Virus record (IMG/VR): IMGVR_UViG_3300044701_002192
Span: 1-40,310 of that record
Length of the DNA stretch: 40,310 bases
Origin: a virus
Strand: one strand, 5' to 3'
Part shown: positions 8,070 through 15,196 of the stretch, piece by piece
Layout of the letters: each line of letters begins with the position of its first letter
How positions within the stretch are numbered: the stretch's first letter is position 1
Notes under the pieces: model-generated
The model's database searches: none
What the model saw: the letters and a program-made list of their open reading frames with translations, nothing else
What the model was told of the DNA's origin: nothing
Made by a program: the position numbers and the translations under genes

Positions 8070-8468
8070 GGGCCTGTGTAGATTCGACAAACTATAGAAA
8101 CTATACGCCTACAACACGATGATGGTTCTTGGCATCGTAATAAATGAACCAAAATCTAAGTGCAAACTTTGATTCTTTCGATTACGCCTTAGCCGCATAA
8201 TCCGTGGCTTATAGATGTTCTGCTAGTTACTCTATAAGTTGCGAAATTCAAACTAGTGGTGCTCACAGATAACCATCCGTTATGTGAGGTTAAAACCTAA
8301 ACTTGGGTGCGAAAGCTGGTTGACCAGCTCCTTGTGACTGAGTGTTGTCTAAACTGAATGTCAACGGGGTTAAGGGCTTGGAAAGCCAGAAAGTTTAGAC
8401 TATTGTTGTATATGGCTATGAGAGAGAATAGTTTGAACATCGGGTGCGACTCCCGATCAGGTCCACCA
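8070..8468 (+). ncRNA. ssrA: transfer-messenger RNA (tmRNA), one-piece
   Basis: 399 bases. The 5' GGGCCTG pairs with 3' CAGGTCC over seven base pairs, including the G3-U70 wobble that alanyl-tRNA synthetase needs, then A and an encoded CCA. The 5' end has the conserved GATTCGAC and the 3' end a T-arm CGGG-TGCGACT-CCCG. The resume codon GCA at 8162 opens a tag frame encoding ANFDSFDYALAA, stop TAA at 8198-8200; with the charged alanine the tag would be AANFDSFDYALAA, ending in the YALAA degron used by ClpXP. It is the uninterrupted (one-piece) type. It would rescue stalled ribosomes and tag their products. One oddity: G replaces U at T-loop position 55. Confidence 0.95.
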
Positions 8469-8485
8469 TTTTATTGCGTTTACCT

Positions 8486-8707
8486 ATGAAAATTATAACA
8501 CTGGTCGATTTAAATAAAAAGATAGAAGTTAACAGTAGCAAAGATTTAATTGCCACCCTTGACTTGAGTCCCAAGATATTTTATAATGCATATCATTCAG
8601 CAATATTTAATAGATTTGATACATTATGGGCATATACCACCAAAAAAATGATATGCCTATTTACCAGTAAAACTGAGGCTCTTTATTTTTATAGAAATTT
8701 AAAATGA
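8486..8707 (+). CDS. small hypothetical protein
   Basis: 73 residues from ATG 8486, 17 bases after the tmRNA CCA end. An upstream in-frame extension would run into the tmRNA and is rejected. Unrecognised; alternating hydrophobic strands (IITLVDLNKKIEV, MICLFTSKTEALYFY) suggest a small alpha/beta fold. Its stop overlaps the next start by four bases. Confidence 0.6.
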   Translation: MKIITLVDLNKKIEVNSSKDLIATLDLSPKIFYNAYHSAIFNRFDTLWAYTTKKMICLFTSKTEALYFYRNLK

Positions 8708-9021
8708 GATTTGAAACCTTTGGAAATAACCAATTTGAGATTGACCTTCTAAATTGCAAAATATTGCCGGAACTAATACGAAACAAGAACTTTGCAACAA
8801 AATTGTATGAGACGCTGTGTAATCACATATTCATTAAAGGCTGTCATGAGTTTTTTCCTTCTTGGAGATATGCCGCCGGATTTGTAGCATATTTAAGAAA
8901 CGTCTTTTTTAACCTAGATGAAGAATACCTGGACTTCTATTTGTCAGGAAAAGAAGGATTTGCACACCAAGAAATAGAAGAAATTCTAAAAAAACTTGAT
9001 TGGACAATAAAAAATCCATAA
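8704..9021 (+). CDS. conserved hypothetical phage protein
   Basis: 105 residues, ATGA-coupled to the upstream gene. The central WRYAAGFVAYLRN and EEYLDFYLSGKEGFAHQEIEE recall small proteins of unknown function in T4-like marine phages. No metal motif, signal peptide or membrane segment. Confidence 0.65.
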   Translation: MRFETFGNNQFEIDLLNCKILPELIRNKNFATKLYETLCNHIFIKGCHEFFPSWRYAAGFVAYLRNVFFNLDEEYLDFYLSGKEGFAHQEIEEILKKLDWTIKNP

Positions 9022-9047
9022 ATTTTACGTTTTGAGAAATTAATTAT

Positions 9048-9055
9048 TATAAATA
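9048..9055 (+). promoter_or_regulatory. T4-type late promoter (TATAAATA)
   Basis: Exact match to the T4 late -10 element TATAAATA, which needs no -35 when the phage sigma gp55 and coactivator gp33 are used. A gp33 homologue is encoded at 10521. Positioned to start RNA near 9062, just before the structured ncRNA candidate. Confidence 0.55.
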
Positions 9056-9061
9056 ATGTCT

Positions 9062-9244
9062 CATTTATAAAAAATAGCCTTAGTTCGACTGCAAAGATTT
9101 CTGGGGGAACAGAAAACTTCAGTGTGGAAGATCTAAGATACTAAATTTATTGTGGTTCGCTTTGAAGTCTGCATACTAACAATTCAAGCATATTTGCATA
9201 TTGTATTGCTATAGTTTGAATTGTTTTATGCAGACTTTCTTTTT
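9062..9244 (+). ncRNA. candidate structured late non-coding RNA
   Basis: A 265-base gap without a gene. It can fold into a three-way junction: CTTAG 9079-9083 with CTAAG 9133-9137, enclosing TTTCTG/CAGAAA (9098-9115, loop GGGGAA) and CTTC/GAAG (9117-9130). It ends in a hairpin of about 21 pairs (9165-9187 with 9216-9237, 28-base loop) followed by a T-rich run, as a rho-independent terminator. A late promoter lies immediately upstream. No known riboswitch or RNA family was recognised. Transcription is inferred, not shown. Confidence 0.5.
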
Positions 9245-9251
9245 ATAAATA
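9244..9251 (+). promoter_or_regulatory. T4-type late promoter (TATAAATA)
   Basis: Exact TATAAATA, 34 bases before the ATG at 9286, placed directly after the long hairpin. It would give a transcript with a leader of about 28 bases for the next gene. Confidence 0.55.
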
Positions 9252-9285
9252 CTCTAGAATCACTTTATATTTTATAAAGCTAACT

Positions 9286-9576
9286 ATGCTAACTTTTTTA
9301 GAATTTCTCGAATGTCTGCCGCTAGAAGAACGCAAAAAGTGGAACAAAAAGACTGGTCGTGATTACGCTAAAGAGAAAGAGTATCAATCTTCTCCAGAAC
9401 GCCGAAAATATAGAGCCAAATTAAATAAATACAACAGAGAAAAGGGCACGTACGGCAACGGAGATGGAAAAGATGCGTCCCATAAAGACGGAAAAATATC
9501 CGGCTTTGAAGATGAATCTAAAAATCGAGGTCGAGCTGAAAAAAGCAGATTGCCAGGATCTAAGCGAAAGAAATAA
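9286..9576 (+). CDS. basic conserved phage protein
   Basis: 96 residues, very charged and basic. The block YREK is followed by GTYGNGDGKDASHKDGKI and a tail KSRLPGSKRKK; the GNGDGKDxxHK element is one I associate with small T4-like phage proteins of unknown function. The high charge suggests nucleic-acid or virion DNA contact. An upstream late-type promoter suggests late expression. Confidence 0.7.
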   Translation: MLTFLEFLECLPLEERKKWNKKTGRDYAKEKEYQSSPERRKYRAKLNKYNREKGTYGNGDGKDASHKDGKISGFEDESKNRGRAEKSRLPGSKRKK

Positions 9577-9581
9577 CTAAG

Positions 9582-9989
9582 CTACTTTTTACTGTTAATA
9601 TATCTAACCAATAATTCTTGCCATGTTTGGCAAGTGGGGCCACTTTCCCAGGCAAACCTGCCAAGCAATCTTAAAGTGGTATAATACACGTAAGCCGCAA
9701 GATAGTAAAAAGGTCTTCTTTTTTTGGGCAATCGTCTAATAGAAGAGTGACATCTGTGTAAAAAATCTTTGTCGGCCAGCTTTCTAATTTGAGTTGTACC
9801 TCCTCTCCAATAGAAAAAATCATGATATATTGAGGCCTCTTTGAAGATCAGGTCGTGCGGATCTATAATAAAATGCTTGCTACCAACACCATTCCAAATG
9901 TGTTGTTTAAAAAAATCTTGCTGCTCTTTCGTTAAACTATCGTATGATAGCCCATAATCATCTAATTCTTTTATCATAATACTTGACAA
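9582..9989 (-). CDS. conserved phage protein with phospholipase A2-like HD motif
   Basis: 135 residues. The segment EASIYHDFFYWRGGT then RKLADKDFLHRC resembles small phage/bacterial proteins with an HDxxYW motif like the catalytic helix of prokaryotic phospholipase A2, and also DUF1353-like sequences. A hydrophobic helix (YYLAAYVYYTTLRLLG) follows. The assignment is tentative: the paired cysteines of classical PLA2 are not seen. It is transcribed against its neighbours and converges on the 9286 gene. Confidence 0.65.
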   Translation of the reverse strand: MSSIMIKELDDYGLSYDSLTKEQQDFFKQHIWNGVGSKHFIIDPHDLIFKEASIYHDFFYWRGGTTQIRKLADKDFLHRCHSSIRRLPKKRRPFYYLAAYVYYTTLRLLGRFAWESGPTCQTWQELLVRYINSKK

Positions 9990-10011
9990 ATTATTATATA
10001 ATGTTTATTAT
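9983..10011 (+). promoter_or_regulatory. sigma70 promoter for hsp20
   Basis: TTGACA, 17 bases, TATTAT, followed by a 40-base leader and GGAGG nine bases before the hsp20 ATG. It overlaps the 5' end of the divergent gene. No obvious sigma32 element was seen. Confidence 0.6.
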
Positions 10012-10050
10012 ATTTATGCAGATTTTTATTTTTTACTTGGAGGTATAAAA

Positions 10051-10428
10051 ATGATATTTGATAACATGACACTTAATACTTTGTTAAATGAGCCAAAGAG
10101 ATACGCAAGAAAATATGTTCCTTACAATTTGGTTAGGGTAAGCAATACCGAAATTGCCGTAGAGCTTAATGTTGCTGGATTGAATGAAGATGATTTAAAT
10201 GTTGAGGTTCAAGCCAACAAGTTATATGTCACGTATGACCCTAAACAAAAAGATTCAAGAAAGTACATAGTTAATCACATAAGTTATTCTCCGTTTACTT
10301 TAGAATACACTTTAGATGATGAATATAAAGTTCGTGATGCAAATTTTAAAAACGGAATTTTAACTATAAATTTTGAATTGGTTATTCCTGAAGAGAAGAG
10401 ACCGAAAAAAATTAAAATAACACATTAA
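10051..10428 (+). CDS. hsp20: small heat-shock protein, Hsp20/alpha-crystallin
   Basis: 125 residues. The alpha-crystallin domain spans about residues 25-125: PYNLVRVSNTEIAVELNVAG, the EDDLNVEVQANKLYV strand pair, FTLEYTLDDEYKVRDANFKNGILTINF with the family's A-xxx-NGxL motif. It ends in a short KKIKITH tail. Such ATP-independent holdases are common in marine T4-like phages and are thought to help particle assembly. It has its own promoter and a strong terminator, so it is a monocistronic unit. Confidence 0.93.
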   Translation: MIFDNMTLNTLLNEPKRYARKYVPYNLVRVSNTEIAVELNVAGLNEDDLNVEVQANKLYVTYDPKQKDSRKYIVNHISYSPFTLEYTLDDEYKVRDANFKNGILTINFELVIPEEKRPKKIKITH

Positions 10429-10466
10429 AAATACTAGACAGCTTACTCAAACTGTGGTATTCTAAA

Positions 10467-10496
10467 AGCAGCCTTATAGCAAGGCTGCTTTTTTTA
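10467..10496 (+). terminator. rho-independent terminator after hsp20
   Basis: AGCAGCCTT, loop ATAGC, AAGGCTGCT, then TTTTTTT. Nine perfect pairs and a T run; separates hsp20 from the gp33-gp59-gp32 block. Confidence 0.9.
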
Positions 10497-10520
10497 TTTG
10501 AAAGTCAACATAGTAATCAT

Positions 10521-10751
10521 ATGAATGCCAAAATACACAATCAGACAACCTTTTGTCAAACAATAGAAAAAATGGTTTTTGAAAGAAAAATTACATACTT
10601 AGAAGCCGTAACTGAATATATAACTGAAAATAACATAGAAGCAAATTCGGCGTCTAAGTTGTTGAATAGTAATATAAAACAAAAAATAGAGTTCGAGGCC
10701 ACTCAACTAAATCTAATCAATAGAGGTAAAAAGCCAGCAACATTATTTTAA
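10521..10751 (+). CDS. 33: late transcription coactivator, T4 gp33-like
   Basis: 76 residues against 112 for T4 gp33. The pattern TIEKMVFERKITYLEAVTEY, then ITENNIEANSASKLL, then IKQKIEFEATQLNLI follows T4 gp33 (IEKMVEEFGMSYLEATTAFL and on). In T4, gp33 bridges RNA polymerase, the late sigma gp55 and the sliding clamp gp45 to activate late promoters. T4 places it next to genes 59 and 32, as here. The TATAAATA elements in this window fit with its presence. Confidence 0.82.
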   Translation: MNAKIHNQTTFCQTIEKMVFERKITYLEAVTEYITENNIEANSASKLLNSNIKQKIEFEATQLNLINRGKKPATLF

Positions 10752-10755
10752 TTCT

Positions 10756-11397
10756 ATGAATATAGAATTTGCATATTCAAAATATGTATCTTTAAAACTA
10801 CACTTCAATCGAGATGACTATGATTATTTCAAATACGAAGGAAAAGTAAAAATTAGTCCTGAAGCATATGATGAAAGAGCTGATAAACCATATTTTAAGC
10901 GGGCTTGTAAACTATATTCAGAAGCAGAGTATGTAAATTTGTTGATTGCCAATTTTATATACTGCCAAGAATCATGGATAGGAGATATAGTATCAGACTT
11001 GGGTAAATCTAGGTTGTTTGAGTGGAAAAAGATAATTCAGTCTATAAAGTACACATTCAAACAAGATCTAATTTACATTGAAGAATACTTATCAGACAAT
11101 GATTTAAACTTTAATGAATTGTTTAAGAAGTCTACTCCTTATCCGGCAATAGTTAAGTTTTGCGTTGAGAAAAGTATAAGTTTAGAAACATTTGTTATTT
11201 TAAATAAACTCTTGAATTTTGTTTTTAGAGTTGATAAACTTATAGATGAAAGAATCTTGTGGAATAAATACAAACTTTTGTCTGTGAAGTATGCTCCGTT
11301 TATTGCTTCAGATGACTTGAGTTCGTATAAGCAAATTTTAATTGAGAAATTTTACACAAAATCATTGACAAACACACAAATTAAAAATACTATATAG
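10756..11397 (+). CDS. 59: gp41 helicase loader, T4 gp59-like
   Basis: 213 residues against 217 in T4. Matching landmarks are KISPEAYDERADKPYF (T4 RVSDAAYQKRRDKYFF), NFIYCQESWIGDIVSD (T4 NLVANQDAWIGDIS), IIQSIKYTFKQDLIYI and SISLETFVILNKLLNFV. All helical. It loads the replicative helicase gp41 onto gp32-coated forks and recombination intermediates. It sits between genes 33 and 32, in T4 order. Confidence 0.9.
   Translation: MNIEFAYSKYVSLKLHFNRDDYDYFKYEGKVKISPEAYDERADKPYFKRACKLYSEAEYVNLLIANFIYCQESWIGDIVSDLGKSRLFEWKKIIQSIKYTFKQDLIYIEEYLSDNDLNFNELFKKSTPYPAIVKFCVEKSISLETFVILNKLLNFVFRVDKLIDERILWNKYKLLSVKYAPFIASDDLSSYKQILIEKFYTKSLTNTQIKNTI
11365..11393 (+). promoter_or_regulatory. sigma70-like promoter for gene 32
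   Basis: TTGACA, 17 bases, TACTAT, inside the last codons of gene 59. It allows gene 32 to be expressed apart from 33 and 59, as expected for a protein needed in bulk. Confidence 0.5.
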
Positions 11398-11401
11398 AGT
11401 A

Positions 11402-11455
11402 ACACCATTTTTGGTGAAATATCACTAAAACTAAAATATATTGGAGAAATACTAC
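11402..11455 (+). promoter_or_regulatory. gene 32 mRNA leader, possible autogenous operator
   Basis: A short hairpin CACCA-TTTT-TGGTG is followed by a second possible pairing (GGTGA with TCACT) and an unstructured A/U-rich stretch leading to GGAG. T4 gene 32 mRNA has an upstream pseudoknot plus unstructured leader that gp32 coats to shut off its own translation. The analogy is structural only. Confidence 0.35.
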
Positions 11456-12367
11456 ATGTCATTTAGTAACCTAAAGAAAAATATTGGCGCTCAAGGTATC
11501 AAGTCGTTGCAAGACCAGCTTGATAAACTTAACAATAAGTATGGAAATAGTAATGACGACACAAGATTTTGGAAGTTAGAGACTGATAAGGTTGGCACTG
11601 GTGCGGCAGTAATTAGATTTCTACCAGAAAGTGAGGGTGAAACTACACCTTGGGTTATCATGTATAACCACTCGTTTCAGGGTCCGGGTGGTTGGTATAT
11701 TGAGAACTCTTTGACCACTTTGAATCAAGCAGATCCGGTGTCTGAGTATAATCGAGATTTGTGGAATTCTGGTATTGAGGCTAACAAGAATATTGTTCGC
11801 AACCAGAAGCGACAGACAAAATACATATCAAATATTCTAGTGATTAAAGACCCAGCTAATCCGCAGAATGAGGGTAAGGTTTTCATGTTTAAATATGGCA
11901 AGAAAATCTTTGAGAAAATTAAGGCAGTAATGTTTCCTGAGAATGATGCAGTAGACCAAAAAGAGCCTATGAATCCATTTTGCCCCTGGACTGGCGCTAA
12001 CTTTAAGCTAAAGATTAAGCGAGTTAGTGATTATCCCAACTATGAGCAATCTGAATTCTCAACAAAAGAGCCTCTTTTTGGTGGCGATGATGCAAAAATT
12101 GAAGCTCTATGGAAAACTCAACATAAGTTATCTTCTTTGCTAGAGTCCAGTAACTTCAAGACCTACGACCAACTAAAGGCTAGGTTAGATAAAGTTCTTG
12201 GTCTGAAGAGTGCATCAGCGCAAGAAGAGAAGAAGCCAGTGCAAATGGTAAGTAAACCATCATTGTCTGAAAGTGCTAGCGTAATAGCTGATAAATCGTC
12301 TAGTTTTTCAGACGATGATATTTCTGATGATCTTGATTATCTTCAACAGTTAGCGAATGAAGAGTAG
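11456..12367 (+). CDS. 32: single-stranded DNA-binding protein, T4 gp32-like
   Basis: 303 residues from ATG 11456 with GGAG ten bases upstream. It has the N-terminal basic cooperativity region, the OB core (NHSFQGPGGWYIENSL, ISNILVIKDPANPQNEGKVF, CPWTGANFKLKIKRVSDYPNY) and an acidic C-terminal tail (DDDISDDLDYL) for partner binding. Where T4 has the zinc ligands C77, C87 and C90 this protein has no cysteines (the stretch after WYIEN), so the zinc site appears lost. It coats single-stranded DNA in replication, repair and recombination. A strong terminator follows. Confidence 0.95.
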   Translation: MSFSNLKKNIGAQGIKSLQDQLDKLNNKYGNSNDDTRFWKLETDKVGTGAAVIRFLPESEGETTPWVIMYNHSFQGPGGWYIENSLTTLNQADPVSEYNRDLWNSGIEANKNIVRNQKRQTKYISNILVIKDPANPQNEGKVFMFKYGKKIFEKIKAVMFPENDAVDQKEPMNPFCPWTGANFKLKIKRVSDYPNYEQSEFSTKEPLFGGDDAKIEALWKTQHKLSSLLESSNFKTYDQLKARLDKVLGLKSASAQEEKKPVQMVSKPSLSESASVIADKSSSFSDDDISDDLDYLQQLANEE

Positions 12368-12400
12368 TCGAGAAATAAAAAACTACTTTTAGAGTTTTTT

Positions 12401-12428
12401 AAAGGAGCCATTCGGCTCCTTTTTTTTG
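12401..12428 (+). terminator. rho-independent terminator after gene 32
   Basis: AAAGGAGCC, loop ATTC, GGCTCCTTT, then further Ts. It lies between convergent genes and ends two bases before the tape measure stop, so it may work in both directions. Confidence 0.88.
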
Positions 12429-12429
12429 T

Positions 12430-14988
12430 TTAATATCTTGGTCCTCGGTCTACCGGACTTCCTGGACCAAAATGCAACTGAGAACCGGCAGGTAATTGTT
12501 GCGCTGGTGTCATTCTAGTAGAGTTATCAGTTTTACTTTGATTGAATGAATTTATTATATTCACCACTGTATTATTTGGATTTGTTTCTAATTGGCCAGG
12601 TTTAATTTGAGGTTCAGACATCTCAGGTAAATATTTTCGTGTGCCTCCGGGTTGAATTTTATTTGACATGATATCAAAAACTTGCTTTAAGCCTCTACCC
12701 GGAGCAAAAATACTAGGATTTGCAGCAGCCTCATCAGGAAAAAGCATTGAGGCATCTCTAAACGGCGTAGTCTCTTTCATCTTTAGAAATCGTGCAGCTT
12801 TACCTGGACCCATGAAATGCGCCATGTATAATTCTGCGTATGTTGGTTCTCTATTTAATTGTGTTTTTAATATATTTCTATTTTGATTAGTTAAAAATGT
12901 AGTTGCTTCAAGCATCTTCTGAGGGTCAAATCTGTCGGCCAGTGTCCAGTTTTTGCCCATTTGCTTAGTGACTCTTTCCCAAGTTCCTTTAGTAAATTGA
13001 CCCAGACCGCTAGCTGAACTTAAAGGATTTTTTGCATTTGGGTTATTTGAAGATTCTACCTTGAATAACTGCTGTATATAATCTGACATGCCTCCGGCTG
13101 CGGTATTAATTGGTTTTCTGCCGTAAGTCTCTTCACGCCAAGATTCTGTGCTCTGCGACCACCTTCTATTCTGAGCCGCTTCAATGTTTTGCATCGATTT
13201 AATGCGATTTGCGGTGATGGCCTCACGTTCAGCTTGCGTTTTTTCAAGAAGAGCTTTAGTTTCAGATATGCTTTTATTTAAATCTTGACTGTCAGTGTCG
13301 GTTCCAAAAAATGACCTAATACCTTTTTGGGCGTTCATGAGACTCAGGCCAAAACCAAGCCCCAACTCTTTAGTTTTTAGATACGCCTTAGTGGCACCAT
13401 CACCTACGGTTGCCATGAATCCAGATGTAACATCTTCATAAATGCTAGTGGCAACATTTTGGCCATATTGCATAGCGCCATCTATAACTTTAGCCGTCTT
13501 TTCTGGGCCGTAATATGCCGCTAGTCCTCCAGTTATCGCACCGCCAACCGCACCAACCGCAGTTCCTATTCCCGGAACCACTGAACCTCCTAACCCACCA
13601 GCCGTAGCACCTACACCCATTTGACTAAGAACTCGCCAGAATGTCGATTCATCTTCTTGTCCGGCCAATCCTGTAGCTAATGCTGACGTAAATCTTCCTG
13701 TTCCGTATTCTAAATATGCATCTGAAGTTGCGCCTTGAACGACATTTGCCGCACCCGTAGCTATATTGAATGGAGTCGCTAAAAGTCCACCTACTCTAGC
13801 CAATTTTCCACCCATTCCCAAAATAGAAAATACTTTTGATAAGTTAAGAAATCCGGTATTTTCAGCACTGGCAACATCTTTTGTTTGCTCTGCCACTAGA
13901 TTCCAGTCGGCATTTGTTAGGTTTTGTTCAACCTCACCAGACCAAGATTTGGCATCTTCAAGACCTCCTTTACTTGCATCTAAAATGGTTTTTCTAAGCT
14001 CAGGACTCGCCAATAGTGCGGTTATTGCAGTTGCCCCCAACCCTATAACGCCACCTCTTAGAATATTGCGAATAATGCCGCCAGCTCCTCCTCGAATAAT
14101 GCCGCCAACCGCCCCTCCCAAGACAGCGGACGTTGCGGCAGAACCCAATCCCCCCATACCGCCAGTGTTTGGTGTAGTGCCATTACCAGCAGTAGAACTT
14201 GCGCCCGAAGTTGCGCCTGAAATTGCAGCAGCACCGCCTATCGTGCCACTTTTTTCCATAACATTACGTTTAGATGCGCTCTCTCTTAAAGTCTCTAATT
14301 CCTCAGACCTTTTACGTAGTTTTTCTTTGGTTTCGCTCTTTTCAGAATTTACTAGAGTTGATATGTCTTCAGCAATTTTGGGTAAAACTGATACGCTATT
14401 TAATATAGCCTCTAGCGTATTAGTTGCAGCACTCGAAGCCACCACATCTGGACTTGCGCTGGCTATTTGAGCGGCCTTTTCATTGGCAACAGCATCTTTT
14501 TTATATTTTGCCGCACCAGTTAATACTTTTATATCAACTTTACTAATTTTATCTGCCAAAGAGTTTGATATTCGTTTGACTTCTTTAGCGTTGACTAGTG
14601 CTTTGTTTAGCGCATTCACTTCTCTCGCAGTAATTCTGCTTGAGATTGACCTGGCCAACTTTCCTAGTTCTTTTCCAAAGGTCAAGGCTTTTGTTATTTT
14701 GTTTACATCAGACTGCTTTAACGTGCCAGTCATTTTGTCAACTAATTTAACTAGTTGCTTCTCTCTAGCTATTGATTCTGATATTCTCTCTACATCTTTA
14801 TCAGATACCTTTTCGGTTGCGGTCTTAGCGGCCTTTGCAATCTTTTTTGAATTTTTAAGGGTTTTAGTTACATTATCAACATCTCTAGCCAAAACTTTAG
14901 TTGAGCTATTTAGAGATTTAATCTCTTTCTCTAAAGACTTTACTTGACTTTCTAAGTCTTTCTCCTTTTTAGTCTTTTTTGTTGGCAT
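12430..14988 (-). CDS. tail tape measure-like protein with lytic transglycosylase domain
   Basis: 852 residues. Residues 1-130 are a lysine-rich coiled coil with repeated ARDV/REVNALNKAL-type heptads. Residues about 250-330 are Gly/Ala-rich and hydrophobic (IRGGAGGIIRNILRGGVIG), typical of tape measure membrane segments, with a second such zone near 450-500. Residues about 630-790 form an SLT-like domain: LFKVESSNNPNAKNPLSSA with the catalytic-type glutamate, SGLGQFTKGTWE, AELYMAHFMGPGKAARFL. The order tube, chaperone, frameshift ORF, tape measure on this strand supports the role: setting tail length and helping cell-wall passage. A gp29 or hub-lysozyme equivalent is the alternative. Confidence 0.78.
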   Translation of the reverse strand: MPTKKTKKEKDLESQVKSLEKEIKSLNSSTKVLARDVDNVTKTLKNSKKIAKAAKTATEKVSDKDVERISESIAREKQLVKLVDKMTGTLKQSDVNKITKALTFGKELGKLARSISSRITAREVNALNKALVNAKEVKRISNSLADKISKVDIKVLTGAAKYKKDAVANEKAAQIASASPDVVASSAATNTLEAILNSVSVLPKIAEDISTLVNSEKSETKEKLRKRSEELETLRESASKRNVMEKSGTIGGAAAISGATSGASSTAGNGTTPNTGGMGGLGSAATSAVLGGAVGGIIRGGAGGIIRNILRGGVIGLGATAITALLASPELRKTILDASKGGLEDAKSWSGEVEQNLTNADWNLVAEQTKDVASAENTGFLNLSKVFSILGMGGKLARVGGLLATPFNIATGAANVVQGATSDAYLEYGTGRFTSALATGLAGQEDESTFWRVLSQMGVGATAGGLGGSVVPGIGTAVGAVGGAITGGLAAYYGPEKTAKVIDGAMQYGQNVATSIYEDVTSGFMATVGDGATKAYLKTKELGLGFGLSLMNAQKGIRSFFGTDTDSQDLNKSISETKALLEKTQAEREAITANRIKSMQNIEAAQNRRWSQSTESWREETYGRKPINTAAGGMSDYIQQLFKVESSNNPNAKNPLSSASGLGQFTKGTWERVTKQMGKNWTLADRFDPQKMLEATTFLTNQNRNILKTQLNREPTYAELYMAHFMGPGKAARFLKMKETTPFRDASMLFPDEAAANPSIFAPGRGLKQVFDIMSNKIQPGGTRKYLPEMSEPQIKPGQLETNPNNTVVNIINSFNQSKTDNSTRMTPAQQLPAGSQLHFGPGSPVDRGPRY

Positions 14989-15022
14989 TATTGATCCTTC
15001 AAATTAAATAGATTGCGCAGAA

Positions 15023-15196
15023 TTATTTATTCTTAATCGCCTCTTCTTTCTTTTTAATGTGCTCAATCAAAAATGTCACATATATATCTAATTCATAAGG
15101 CAATAGGTTTTCTAACTCTTCTATTGAATACTTATGATGCTGAACCAGACCAAATATTGTGTGGTAATGGTTCTCTAACGAGGTGTGATTCAGCAT
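15023..15196 (-). CDS. short tail chaperone extension (frameshift partner of gp26-like gene)
   Basis: 57 codons from ATG (TAATG overlap with the upstream stop), but more likely read as a fusion. In frame -1 relative to the gp26-like ORF there is no stop between its slippery site and this ORF. The sequence (SIEELENLLPYELDIYVTFLIEHIKKKEE) is short, acidic then basic and helical, as in the T part of tail assembly chaperones. It directly precedes the tape measure gene, the standard place for such proteins. Confidence 0.7.
   Translation of the reverse strand: MLNHTSLENHYHTIFGLVQHHKYSIEELENLLPYELDIYVTFLIEHIKKKEEAIKNK
15024..15031 (-). promoter_or_regulatory. late-promoter-like element (AATAAATA)
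   Basis: On the minus strand reads AATAAATA, one mismatch from T4 late TATAAATA, 35 bases upstream of the tape measure ATG. It overlaps the last codons of the short chaperone ORF. Confidence 0.35.

Noticed and set aside
8070-8468. tmRNA as a phage attachment site
   Set aside because: tmRNA genes are common integration targets, but no integrase or duplicated 3' end is visible and the surrounding genes are of a virulent T4-like type.
8444-8485. Upstream start of the 8486 gene inside the tmRNA
   Set aside because: The extra codons read through the conserved tmRNA acceptor and CCA end, so the in-frame ATG at 8486 is preferred.
9062-9165. Known riboswitch (glutamine, preQ1 or SAM type) in the 9.1 kb RNA
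   Set aside because: The junction sequences do not match the conserved cores I remember for these classes, and the element ends in its own terminator before a second promoter, unlike a leader riboswitch.
13766-14947. Two long plus-strand ORFs (234 and 154 codons) opposite the tape measure gene
   Set aside because: They are antisense shadows of the Ala/Ser/Lys-rich tape measure coding sequence, with unnatural Pro/Ala or Leu/Ser repeats and no ribosome site.
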